From Mesorhizobium sp. NZP2298 (GTDB taxonomy: Bacteria; Pseudomonadota; Alphaproteobacteria; Rhizobiales; Rhizobiaceae), in NCBI RefSeq assembly GCF_013170825.1, contig NZ_CP033365.1, positions 3,174,001 to 3,238,000 on the forward strand: a stretch of DNA of 64,000 nt. Direction: 5' to 3'. This document shows, piece after piece, positions 50,262 to 58,454 of this stretch. The position numbers and the translations under genes were made by a program. Within the stretch, counting starts at the first letter, position 1. The number at the start of each line of letters is the position of its first letter. The notes under the pieces were generated by a model. The model was given only the letters and a program-made list of their open reading frames with translations. It was not told where the DNA came from and searched no databases.

Positions 50262-51350
50262 TCATTGCGACACCGGTTCGGGCAGCGGCAGATCCATCCC
50301 GACGGTTTCCCGGCTCGCTTGCGGCAGGACGAAACGCCCCGTCAGATACCAGATCGCCGACACGACAAGGATCGAAAGGTAGCCGTCCACGGCATAGTGC
50401 CAGCCGGTATAGACCGAGCCGAACAGGATGAGTGCTGCGAAAGACCAGCCGGCGACGGCCCAGCGGCGGCCGAAACCGGTGAGGAAGAGAGCATTGAGCG
50501 TGGCGATGGCGACATGCATGCTGGGCATCGCGGTGATGCCGGTGCCCAACTGGGACCTGCCGTTGTCGTGTGCATCGAGCAGATAGTTGGCGGCGAACCT
50601 CACCGGCAAGGCATGCGGGTCCGCCAGCAACGCGGCCAGCACCCCGGCAAATCGGTCACCGCCGTAGAACCGGTCGTAGAATATCGGCCCGGTGGATGAC
50701 AGCACGGTCGCAAGAACGGCTCCGCACGACATCATGGTGAGCGCGAACGCCCAAAAATAGCGGATGCGCCGGGCGGGATTGTTCCAGAAGGCGACGAAGA
50801 GCATGACGCCGAACCATTGCATGAACCACCAGGACATGTAGGCCTTGAAAACCAGCATGGAGGCGGGCTCTGAAACGATGCGGTGCGTCCATACCCAGGG
50901 ATCGATGCCATGCAGCCAATGGTCGAGTTCTGCCAGCTTGGGATCGGCATAGTAAGGCACGACCTCCGGTATGGTGATCCTGAACGTCGTGAAAGCGGTG
51001 ATGCCGAGAAAGAACAGCAGGACGACCCGCGCGGCCGCCAGGCCACGTTCCCTGAGCACCCGCACCATGAACCTTGTCGGCCTGGGCCTGCCATACATAA
51101 GGGCCGCCAGCCCGAGGCCAACCACCAGGAGCACCGGCAGCACGCTGAGGAATGTCCCGAAATACTGTATGGACAGCCGCAGATAACGCTCCGGCCGCAG
51201 GCAAATCGCCGCCGCGATAGGGGTAAGGCAAAGGGCGGTCAGCAGCCAGCCGCTCCTGGTCACCGCGATGTCCACGTCGAAAACGGCAAGGGATCGGCGA
51301 TCGCGGCCCTGTTGCCCGGTGTGCGCAGTCATTGAGGGACGTCCCGCCAT
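50262..51350 (-). CDS. PAP2-superfamily membrane phosphatase/phosphotransferase
   Basis: The 362-residue membrane protein has about six helices, including LSVLPVLLVVGLGLAALMYG and ARVVLLFFLGITAFTTF. The acid phosphatase motifs are AMPSMHVAIATLNALF (C2) and VYTGWHYAVDGYLSI (C3). The arrangement and length resemble the inositolphosphotransferase or AUR1-like members that act on lipids. ATG 51350 is used, with a second ATG six codons on. The low-GC stretch upstream (51363-51480) may hold its promoter. Confidence 0.85.
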   Translation of the reverse strand: MAGRPSMTAHTGQQGRDRRSLAVFDVDIAVTRSGWLLTALCLTPIAAAICLRPERYLRLSIQYFGTFLSVLPVLLVVGLGLAALMYGRPRPTRFMVRVLRERGLAAARVVLLFFLGITAFTTFRITIPEVVPYYADPKLAELDHWLHGIDPWVWTHRIVSEPASMLVFKAYMSWWFMQWFGVMLFVAFWNNPARRIRYFWAFALTMMSCGAVLATVLSSTGPIFYDRFYGGDRFAGVLAALLADPHALPVRFAANYLLDAHDNGRSQLGTGITAMPSMHVAIATLNALFLTGFGRRWAVAGWSFAALILFGSVYTGWHYAVDGYLSILVVSAIWYLTGRFVLPQASRETVGMDLPLPEPVSQ

Positions 51351-51616
51351 CTGCCCAAAGCATTATTGATGGGTATTTCGCATATTGTGTATTACTATTC
51401 AGTTACACTTGGCAAAGGTAAAAGTTGAAATATTAGACGTCTATAATTCTTCCTTTTTTATCAAGGAATCGTTGACGAAGATATCGTCGTTAGTATTGAC
51501 GATGTCGCGGGCCGCTTCCGAACGCCCTGGACGGCTCCCAGCTTCAACCAAGGGGCCACCGCCTAGGCCGTGAAGTCATAAATGCGGAAAAACCGACATG
51601 GGAGTGGAAGCAGACT
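51351..51616. other. AT-rich intergenic stretch without a gene
   Basis: These bases contain an unusually AT-rich run at about 51370-51500 (for example TATTAGACGTCTATAAT). The only open frame has no RBS and no protein-like composition. It probably carries the promoter of the PAP2 gene. The low GC hints at transferred or remnant DNA. Confidence 0.4.
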
Positions 51617-52306
51617 TCAGGGAAAGCGTCGACTGCGTTGACGAGCCTGGATTTCGGCGGCCATCAGCTTCTGGATTTGCCACAGGTTTCTGTCGCGGAT
51701 TCCATGTTCTTCCAGCTTGTTGATGGTGTTGAACGCATACTGCGCCGCGGACCCCCAGTGCCCAGCCGCTTGAGAAAGCACACTGGCGACCTCCGATAGA
51801 GGCCTCTTGCCAGCGTAAGCGCCGCCACTGCGCAAAGCTATGAAGGCGAGAGCTTTGAAACGTCCTTCATCTGTTGAAACGTCTATCCATCGAGGCACAT
51901 TCGTTGGAGGATTTGCATCGATCTCACGTTCAAGCAGCCGGACGATCTGCCCTTGCTTGTCGCCGGGTGGCAAGCGATACGCAATTCCCACGCAGGAGCC
52001 GCCGCGGTCGAGTGCCAGCATGAGGGCAGGAAGCTCGCGTGTGCCTCGCCATCTTGTCAGCTTCAGACAAAAGGATCGGTGCCATCCGGCTGCGACGGCA
52101 CGGCGTTGTTCGACCGTCTCAAACTCCGGGTTCCAGATCAAGGAACCATAGGCGAAAACCCACAGGTGCTCTGGATCGTGTTGAGCCAGCATTGCATCGG
52201 CCATCGACGCGAAATCGCCAGCAGTGTGTTCGGCGGTGCCAGCCTCGGGACCAGGATCTGGTTCCTTCCGCTCAATCAGTGCGATGAGTTCGGCCGTCAG
52301 GTGCAT
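51617..52306 (-). CDS. ChaC-type gamma-glutamylcyclotransferase
   Basis: The 229-residue protein has the nucleophile-free cyclotransferase signature FAYGSLIWNPEFE and the later IAYRLPPGDKQGQ. This marks glutathione-specific ChaC enzymes that make 5-oxoproline and Cys-Gly from glutathione. A catalytic Glu is expected in the middle of the fold, and several are present (LLEREID). It is cytoplasmic and a single gene, divergent or convergent to neighbours without obvious partners. Confidence 0.9.
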   Translation of the reverse strand: MHLTAELIALIERKEPDPGPEAGTAEHTAGDFASMADAMLAQHDPEHLWVFAYGSLIWNPEFETVEQRRAVAAGWHRSFCLKLTRWRGTRELPALMLALDRGGSCVGIAYRLPPGDKQGQIVRLLEREIDANPPTNVPRWIDVSTDEGRFKALAFIALRSGGAYAGKRPLSEVASVLSQAAGHWGSAAQYAFNTINKLEEHGIRDRNLWQIQKLMAAEIQARQRSRRFP

Positions 52307-52396
52307 CGCGTTCCTCGGATCTCGATCTCAAAGCCAATATGGAGATCGCGTTGCCGCCTGCGTTCATCGCAGCAATGATCGCAGATGAGGACCATC

Positions 52397-52759
52397 CTAC
52401 GTGTGAAGGTGGTAGAGCTTGCTGACGATCTTCCACTCTCCGGCGATCTTGAGCAGGGAAAGATAGTCGGTGAACTTCATGCTCCCGAACTCGTCCTCAA
52501 CCTTCACCGTGGCTGCGTCGACCGTGATGTCGAGCAACGAGACTTTCCAGTTGGGGCTGCTGTTCGGTGCCAAGCCGGCGCCCATCACCTCGCCCACATA
52601 GGCATCGGCGCTCAACCATTCGACCGCGCCTTGGTAGTTGCCGATGATTGATGCTGATGCGTGAAACGCCGCTCGCAGCTTCTGTTCGTCGGCAGCGGAC
52701 ATGGCCAGGACGTAGGCCTCAACCACAGCATTGATTTGGCTTTCTTCGGTTCGCGACAT
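52397..52759 (-). CDS. NTF2-like (SnoaL/lumazine-binding) protein
   Basis: The 120-residue cone-shaped fold reads MSRTEESQINAVVEAYVLAM, then FHASASIIGNYQ and, at the end, FTDYLSLLKIAGEWKIVSKL. It resembles the putative lumazine-binding group. The start at 52759 is chosen over 52798. The reaction, if any, is unknown; many relatives only bind ligands. Confidence 0.78.
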   Translation of the reverse strand: MSRTEESQINAVVEAYVLAMSAADEQKLRAAFHASASIIGNYQGAVEWLSADAYVGEVMGAGLAPNSSPNWKVSLLDITVDAATVKVEDEFGSMKFTDYLSLLKIAGEWKIVSKLYHLHT

Positions 52760-52820
52760 CAAGGATAGCCCCAAGCTTTCCCCAAAATCATAGCCCAATC
52801 AAAGAGCATTCGCCACTTCC

Positions 52821-53015
52821 ACTGACCTCGAATGGCGCGCGATCGAGCCGCTGTTGCCTAACAAGCCGCGAGGAGTGCCGTGCGTAGACGGCCGCCGGGT
52901 GCTGAACGGCATCTTCTGGGTGCTGCGATCGGGTGCGCCCTGGCGCGATCTGCCAGAGCGATACGGCCCCTGTACCACTTGCTACAATCGCTTCGTCCGA
53001 TGGCGGAAGGCAGGT
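52821..53015 (+). mobile_element. IS5-family transposase N-terminal fragment
   Basis: The frame reads TDLEWRAIEPLLPNKPRGVP, then RVLNGIFWVLRSGAPWRDLP, then ERYGPCTTCYNRFVRWRKAG. This is the DUF4096-type N-terminus of IS5-group transposases. It lacks a start codon, the DDE core and visible inverted repeats. After VWG the frame passes without a stop into the RiPP-like peptide that follows. It is an insertion sequence relic. Confidence 0.85.
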
Positions 53016-53111
53016 GTGTGGGGCGACTACGAAAAGCCGAGGCTCGAAAGGCGCGAAAAGCTGTCCAGCGTGACGGCGGCCAGTGGCGTGTCAACGGTCG
53101 AGATAAATTGA
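53016..53111 (+). CDS. 31-aa orphan RiPP-like precursor joined to an IS5 relic
   Basis: From GTG 53016 the peptide reads MWGD, then YEKPRLERREKLSSVTAA, then SGVSTVEIN. The Y..P.L.........T spacing of lasso leaders is present and the same E-x-L-S-x-V-T-A-A run occurs as in the peptide at 37601. If cleaved two residues after the Thr, the remaining ASGVSTVEIN has a Glu at position 8, the spacing for an eight-residue ring, but only two residues would follow. GGAAGG lies six bases ahead. The original start was probably replaced by the IS fragment. No maturation genes are adjacent. Confidence 0.5.
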   Translation: MWGDYEKPRLERREKLSSVTAASGVSTVEIN

Positions 53112-53251
53112 CGGGCCGCCCGTTGCGGCAAGCAGCGTGGACGCCTTGACGGGCCGCTGACCTTCCAGACATGGCAATCCGCCCCTCCGGTAACTGTTTC
53201 TTCTCTGGTTTTGGCGCAGATTGCCCTTGGGTGGGGCAAGCGAAACAGACT

Positions 53252-55345
53252 ATGGCGCGTCCGGGCAAGAAAAGTCGCAATGGAGCGTTCTGGGCCAAGG
53301 CCCTGGAACGCGCTCATCTTGGCGTCTGGGACTGGGATCTTCGCAGCGGCGACTGCTTCTATTCGGCGACCTGGGCGCGAATGCTGGGTTACGGGGAAGA
53401 TGAACTCGCCAACGCCAGCGACCTGTGGCTGCAACTCACCCATCCCGAAGATCGCGAGCGGGCGCTGGCCAGTGGCGACCGCCACATCGCCGGGCTAACC
53501 GATATCATCGAGACCGAACTCAGGCTGAAGCACAAGCAGGGGCACTGGGTGTGGGTGCTCGATCGCGGTGGTATCGTCGAGCGCGGCACGGACGGGCGGC
53601 CGCTGCGGCTGATGGGCGTGCAGACCGACATCTCGAAGCAGAAGGCTGCCGAAGCCGCGCTCGAACAAGTCACGATGCGCTTCCGGCTGGCGCTCGCCGC
53701 CAGCGGCACCGGCATCTGGCACTACGACATCGCCACCCACAGGAGCTATTGGGACGCCCGCACCAGGGCCATATTCGGCGTCGCCGCGGATGCCGACGAG
53801 GTGCCCGCCGACCTCTGGCACAGCTTTCTGCACCCTGACGACAAGGAAGCCACCGAGCGCGCGCACCAGCCGATACCCGGATCGGACGGCGTCACCGCCT
53901 CGCAATACCGCATCATCAAGCGCGACGGCGAGATCCGCCATATCGAATCGCTGGTGCGTTTCGTCGCCGCCGCGGGCGCTGCCGGCCAGGTCCTCGGCAC
54001 GGTGCGCGACATCACCGAGGACAAGCTGCGCGAGCAGGAGCTTGCCTTCGCCGCGCGTCACGACGCGCTGACAGGCCTGTGGAACCGCGCCGCCTTCGAC
54101 AGGCTGCTTGCCGACCATATCGCCACGGGCATGCCGCTGGCGGTGTTCTACGTCGATCTCGACTACTTCAAGGCGCTCAACGACTTCGCCGGCCACGCCG
54201 CCGGCGATCTCGCGCTGAAGAGCGTGGCGGCGGGCATCGGCCGCTGCCTGCCGCCATCGGCGCATGCGGCGCGGCTGGGCGGCGACGAGTTCGCCCTGCT
54301 GGTGCCCCATTGCGACACCGCGCAGGCCGAGCGGCTGGCCGGCGCCATCCTGGCGGCCGTGCGCGGCGCCGATCTCGGCCTCGCCGTGACCTCGCGCCGG
54401 CTTGCGGCGAGCATCGGCATCGCGATCGTCGATGACCGAGCCACCACGGTTGCCGACGCGCTGGCCTGCGCCGACGATGCTTGCTACGCGGCCAAGGCCG
54501 CCGGGCGCGACCGTTTCGCGGTGTTTTCGGCCGAGGCCGCTTCGGGCGGCCTCAACGCGGCACGGCTCGCCGCCGATACGGTCGACGCCATGGAGGACGG
54601 CCGGCTGAAACTGTTCGGCCAGGAGATCCACCGGCTGGGCCGGCCCTGGCAGGAAAGCCGCCATGTCGAGGTGCTGGCGCGGCTTGCCGGGCGCGGCGGC
54701 AAGCTGATCCCGCCCAGCGAATTCATACCGGCGGCCGAGCGCTTCGGCATTGCCGCCAGGCTCGATCGCTGGATCATCCGCACCGCGCTCTCGCAGCATG
54801 GCGCGGCCATGAGGTCCGGCGCGATCACGCTCGGCTTCAACCTCTCGGCGCAGACGCTGAGCGACCCGGGGTTGTGGGATTTCGTCGACAGCATCATCGA
54901 GCAAACCGGGGCGCCGCATTCCGGCATCGGATTCGAGATCACCGAGACCGCCGCCGTCACCAATTTCGACGCCGCCGAGGCGTTCGTGCGCAAGGCGCGC
55001 GAGCGGCGCTGCAAGGTCAGCCTCGACGATTTCGGCGCCGGCATGAGTTCGTTCGAATATCTCAGGCGTTTTCCGGTCGATGCCATCAAGATCGATGGTT
55101 CCTTCATCGAGCACATCGCCGAGAGCCGCTTCGACCGCGAGATCGTCTCCGCCATATCAGGCATTGCCCGCAGCGTCGGCTGCGCCGTCGTGGCCGAGAA
55201 GATCGAGCAGGTGGAGACGCTCGGCATCCTGCAGGCAATGGGCGTCGATTTCGGCCAGGGCTTCCTGCTGCACCGGCCCGAACCGCTGGAGCAGATCGTG
55301 GCACGTGCGGCCCGGCCGGCAAGCGGTGCCCGCAAGGCATCCTGA
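53252..55345 (+). CDS. PAS-PAS-GGDEF-EAL cyclic-di-GMP signalling protein
   Basis: The protein of about 697 residues has two PAS domains (about 15-130 and 140-260, LGVWDWDLRSGDCFYS and GTGIWHYDIATHRSYW). A GGDEF cyclase domain carries an intact LGGDEF (343-347). An EAL phosphodiesterase domain keeps its metal and catalytic residues (EVL, FNLSAQTL, EITETA, DDFGAG, IKIDGSF, AEKIE). The RxxD inhibitory site upstream of GGDEF is not present (LPPSAHAARLGGDEF). It can probably make or break c-di-GMP in answer to a PAS ligand. ATG 53252 is preferred over 53171 but neither RBS is strong. Confidence 0.88.
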   Translation: MARPGKKSRNGAFWAKALERAHLGVWDWDLRSGDCFYSATWARMLGYGEDELANASDLWLQLTHPEDRERALASGDRHIAGLTDIIETELRLKHKQGHWVWVLDRGGIVERGTDGRPLRLMGVQTDISKQKAAEAALEQVTMRFRLALAASGTGIWHYDIATHRSYWDARTRAIFGVAADADEVPADLWHSFLHPDDKEATERAHQPIPGSDGVTASQYRIIKRDGEIRHIESLVRFVAAAGAAGQVLGTVRDITEDKLREQELAFAARHDALTGLWNRAAFDRLLADHIATGMPLAVFYVDLDYFKALNDFAGHAAGDLALKSVAAGIGRCLPPSAHAARLGGDEFALLVPHCDTAQAERLAGAILAAVRGADLGLAVTSRRLAASIGIAIVDDRATTVADALACADDACYAAKAAGRDRFAVFSAEAASGGLNAARLAADTVDAMEDGRLKLFGQEIHRLGRPWQESRHVEVLARLAGRGGKLIPPSEFIPAAERFGIAARLDRWIIRTALSQHGAAMRSGAITLGFNLSAQTLSDPGLWDFVDSIIEQTGAPHSGIGFEITETAAVTNFDAAEAFVRKARERRCKVSLDDFGAGMSSFEYLRRFPVDAIKIDGSFIEHIAESRFDREIVSAISGIARSVGCAVVAEKIEQVETLGILQAMGVDFGQGFLLHRPEPLEQIVARAARPASGARKAS

Positions 55346-55360
55346 TGCCTGTCGCTTACA

Positions 55361-55567
55361 TCAGCTGGGTTGCCGCATCGTCGCCTGAGGAAAGTCCAGC
55401 ACTCCGGTCCCGGGCCGCCTGTGCTGGGCTTCCGCCACCGTCTCGATGAGGAGGTCGAGGGCCTCGCATGTCGAGCGGCTCGTCTCGTCATTGCCGCGCA
55501 GATAGTGATAGGCGCGTTCGAGATGGATGCGGGCGGCTGAAAAATCACTGGTCAATGGTCCCTCCAT
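55361..55567 (-). CDS. small hypothetical protein (68 aa)
   Basis: The ATG at 55567 has AGGGCGAG just upstream. The 68 residues read MEGPLTSDFSAARIHLERAY, then HYLRGNDETSRSTCEALDLL. They appear helical and soluble. The gene stands alone and convergent to the c-di-GMP protein. No domain was recognised. It is about the right size for a real small gene but support is limited. Confidence 0.5.
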   Translation of the reverse strand: MEGPLTSDFSAARIHLERAYHYLRGNDETSRSTCEALDLLIETVAEAQHRRPGTGVLDFPQATMRQPS

Positions 55568-55742
55568 GATCTCGCCCTAATTTATCTTGGCTCGCCCGCC
55601 GGAACGCTGGGTAAATATCCACAGGCGTTTTTTATTCAAATGCCGCCGGACCTTGCCCCGCTGTCAGGAGAGACACCGCGCAACTCTTTGCCTTGCCTGG
55701 CCGCACGGCTAGACTGTGACTTCCTTGCCCGAGGTGACATTC

Positions 55743-56462
55743 ATGATCGTCCAGGCCTGCATCAACGGCGCGCGTCCGCGCGATTTCCACCCGAAGCTGC
55801 CGCTCGACGTGCAGGCCATGGCAAGCGATGCCGCGGCCTGCGTCGCCGCCGGCGCCGGCGAACTGCACATCCATCCGCGCGGCGCCGAGGGGCGCGAAAG
55901 CCTGGCCGCCGTCGACGCGACGGTGCTGGCGGTGCGCCGGGCTTGCCCGGGCACGCTTGTCGGTGTGTCGACCGGCGCCTGGATCGAGAACGATGTCGGG
56001 CTGACCCGCGCGGCGATCGCCGGCTGGCGCGAGCTGCCCGACTACGCCTCTGTCAATCTGTCGGAAGCCGACGCGCCCGCCGTGATGGAGCTGTTGCGCC
56101 AGCGCGGCGTCGGCATCGAGGCCGGGCTTGCCACGACGGAGGATGCCGAGCGCTTCGTGGCGCTTGCCGACCGCAACCGGGTGCTGCGCGTCCTGATCGA
56201 GATCGACATACAGGACCTGGCGGCGGCGCTCGACGAGGCTCGAGGCATCGGCGCCGTGCTCGAACGCGCCGAAATGCGGCGGCCGATCCTGCTGCATGGC
56301 GTCGACGCCACGGTCTGGCCGTTCGTGGAGCTCGCGCGCCAAAAGCGCTGGTCGACGCGGGTCGGGCTGGAAGACGGCAAGACGCTGGCCGATGGAACGG
56401 TGGCGAAGGACAATGCCGAAATCGTTGCGGCGGCGGTGGCGATTTTCTCGTCGCGGGGCTGA
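55743..56462 (+). CDS. BKACE-type 3-keto-5-aminohexanoate cleavage enzyme
   Basis: The 239-residue TIM barrel of the DUF849/BKACE family condenses acetyl-CoA derivatives with beta-keto acids and yields acetoacetate or its analogue. It has MIVQACINGARPRDFHPKLP, GELHIHPRGAEGRESLA (metal-binding H-x-H) and RVGLEDGKTLADG near the end. This is the short form of the family, in which the substrate varies widely. GAGGTGAC precedes ATG 55743. It is convergent with the DUF1275 gene and alone in its direction, so the acid it acts on is not shown. Confidence 0.88.
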   Translation: MIVQACINGARPRDFHPKLPLDVQAMASDAAACVAAGAGELHIHPRGAEGRESLAAVDATVLAVRRACPGTLVGVSTGAWIENDVGLTRAAIAGWRELPDYASVNLSEADAPAVMELLRQRGVGIEAGLATTEDAERFVALADRNRVLRVLIEIDIQDLAAALDEARGIGAVLERAEMRRPILLHGVDATVWPFVELARQKRWSTRVGLEDGKTLADGTVAKDNAEIVAAAVAIFSSRG

Positions 56463-56464
56463 TC

Positions 56465-57148
56465 CTATTGCCTCGTCTCGTCCGGCGCCGCGAGCCGCAG
56501 CACCAGCGCTGCCAGCGCGATCACCGGCGGAACGACGAAGCACCAGACATTGACGAAGGCGAAGCCGAGGGCGGCTGCCGCGCAGCCGGCGGCGAACACG
56601 GCGACCGCCGCCGCCATGCGCCGCAGGCGGGCAACAAGCGCCGGACGGGTCTCCGGCGCCGGGACGCCGATGAGGTCGGCGAGGTCGATCATGATCTGGG
56701 TGGTGGTGCCGGTCATCAGCGTCGAGGGCGGGGCTGCCGCCAGATGGACCCGATGCACGGCGTTCTGGATCGCCATGGCGGCGACCAGCACCATGCCGGT
56801 GAGGATCGCGGCCGCGCTGTCGCCACTGGCGAAGGGGCCAAAGCGGATCGCCAGGGCGGCCCCGACGACAAGCAGCGCCAGTTTGGTTCCCAATAGCGGC
56901 CCGAGCGCCGGCCGGCCATGCCGGCGCAGATGTTCGCCGGCCAGCCGGGTCAGGATGACGACGATGCAGAACACCGGCAGCGCCAGGAGCTTTGCCAGCA
57001 CACCCGAAATGCCGAGCACCAGCGAGGCGCCCAGGGTGACGAAGTTCCCCGTCACATGCGCGGTGAACAGGCCCTGCAGCGCCAGGAAGCCCGCCGTGTC
57101 GACATAACCGCCATTGAGGCTCAACAGCAGCGGCAGAGTGAGCTTCAT
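56465..57148 (-). CDS. DUF1275 (YoaK-type) membrane protein
   Basis: The 227-residue integral membrane protein has six or seven helices. It opens with the family pattern SLNGGYVDTAGFLALQGLF, then THVTGNFVTLG-like residues (FTAHVTGNFVTLGASLV). The function of the family is unknown; a transport role has been suggested only by topology. It is adjacent to but convergent with the BKACE gene and has no other partner. Confidence 0.87.
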   Translation of the reverse strand: MKLTLPLLLSLNGGYVDTAGFLALQGLFTAHVTGNFVTLGASLVLGISGVLAKLLALPVFCIVVILTRLAGEHLRRHGRPALGPLLGTKLALLVVGAALAIRFGPFASGDSAAAILTGMVLVAAMAIQNAVHRVHLAAAPPSTLMTGTTTQIMIDLADLIGVPAPETRPALVARLRRMAAAVAVFAAGCAAAALGFAFVNVWCFVVPPVIALAALVLRLAAPDETRQ

Positions 57149-57269
57149 GGCGGCATCTCGCGTCCGGGAATCAGGCAGCGTCTCATATCCCTGCGCGGCA
57201 TGCCAGTTGCGAGCGCACCAACCGCAACGATCGCGGCATCACGTCTTTCTTCGCGATCGCGTGCTCAGC

Positions 57270-58370
57270 TTACTCGAGAATGATCCGGATCGCTTGATCG
57301 ACCACTGGATGGAGGCCGCTGGCCTGGAAGGAGAGGCGGTTGCCGGAGCCGACATTGCTGGTCATGGCGATGGTGAGATCCGTTTCCGGGTCATGCAGCA
57401 TGACGGCGACATAGCCCGGAATGCTGCCCTGGTGGCCGTAGAAGGCGCGGTCGGCATAGGCGCTCTGGAACATGCCGGCGCCGGTTTCGCGCATGCGTGT
57501 GCCGGGAAAGCTCGCCGGCACGCGGTGTTCGAACATCTCCGCGAAGAAGGGCGGCGACAGCAGCCCGCCGGAAAACAGGCCGCGCATGAAGCCCACCATG
57601 TCGGACGGGGTCGACACCATGTCGCCGCAGCCATAGGCGGCGCCGAAGGGGAAGGAATCGGAGGAATCCTGCAAGGCGTCGGAATAGGGCAGAACGCCGT
57701 CCATGCGCCACATCTCGCCGCCCGAGGCGATGTCGGTGGGCGCGTTCGGCGCCGGCGGCGGCCGGTGGTAGTAACCGCGCACCATCGATTTTTCCGGAAA
57801 CGCTTCGGTCGCCGGCGACCAGGTGTTTTTCAGGCCGAGCGGCTGCAGGATCGCGCTTCTGACATAGGCGCCCAGCGACTGGCCGGTGACGGCCTCGATC
57901 ACCATGCCGGCCAGCACATAGCCGGTGTTGTTGTAGACGGCCGGACCGCCCGGGGCCTTCTGCCTGTCGGAGGCGAAGGCGATATCGACCAGCTGCTGCG
58001 GCGTCCACCGCCGGCTTGGGTCCATCGGAATGTAATATTCGAATTCCGGCAGCCCGCTGCGATGGTTGATCAGCTGGCGCACCGAAACATCCCTGGCGCC
58101 TGGCAGGTCCGGGAACCAGGCGGAGATCGGCGCGCCGAGATCGAGCTTGCCGGTCTCGGCGAGCTTGACCAGTGCCGCCGCGACGAAGGTCTTGGTGCAA
58201 CTGCCGATCTTGAACAGTTGGTCCGATGTGACGCCGGCCCCGCTTTGCCGGTCGGCAAGCCCTGATGCGAGGGCGGTCGGTGTCGCGCCGTTTCGCGCAT
58301 AGGCCAGCGAGGCGCCTACCGCGCCATCGGCGAGGTAACTGTCGAGGAGGGCGTTCAAATTTTCACGCAT
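57270..58370 (-). CDS. beta-lactamase-like serine hydrolase
   Basis: The 366-residue serine hydrolase of the class C/esterase-like group has the S-x-x-K motif S57-C-T-K60 and Y-x-N motif Y146-N-N148. It ends in GYVAVMLHDPETDLTIAM, then TSNVGS, of the family's C-terminal end. D-aminopeptidases and esterases share this fold. The start is uncertain: ATG 58370 is taken because ATG 58421 lies inside the 14-bp hairpin at 58411-58443. It follows the FAD oxidase and peptide-binding protein genes in the same direction and may be part of that peptide-processing unit. Confidence 0.87.
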   Translation of the reverse strand: MRENLNALLDSYLADGAVGASLAYARNGATPTALASGLADRQSGAGVTSDQLFKIGSCTKTFVAAALVKLAETGKLDLGAPISAWFPDLPGARDVSVRQLINHRSGLPEFEYYIPMDPSRRWTPQQLVDIAFASDRQKAPGGPAVYNNTGYVLAGMVIEAVTGQSLGAYVRSAILQPLGLKNTWSPATEAFPEKSMVRGYYHRPPPAPNAPTDIASGGEMWRMDGVLPYSDALQDSSDSFPFGAAYGCGDMVSTPSDMVGFMRGLFSGGLLSPPFFAEMFEHRVPASFPGTRMRETGAGMFQSAYADRAFYGHQGSIPGYVAVMLHDPETDLTIAMTSNVGSGNRLSFQASGLHPVVDQAIRIILE

Positions 58371-58410
58371 CGATTCTGCTTTCGCCGCTAAATTGCTGGT
58401 TTCATGGATG

Positions 58411-58443
58411 TCGTGGTCCATCCTGCCGAAGGATGGACCACGA
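58411..58443 (-). terminator. perfect 14-bp hairpin after the peptide-binding gene
   Basis: TCGTGGTCCATCCT and AGGATGGACCACGA form a perfect stem around GCCGA, 12 bases past the binding-protein stop. No T-run follows on the minus strand, so it may act as RNA-stabilising or translation-blocking stem rather than a simple terminator. It overlaps the upstream candidate start of the serine hydrolase. Confidence 0.6.
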
Positions 58444-58454
58444 GGAGCCGAGCC

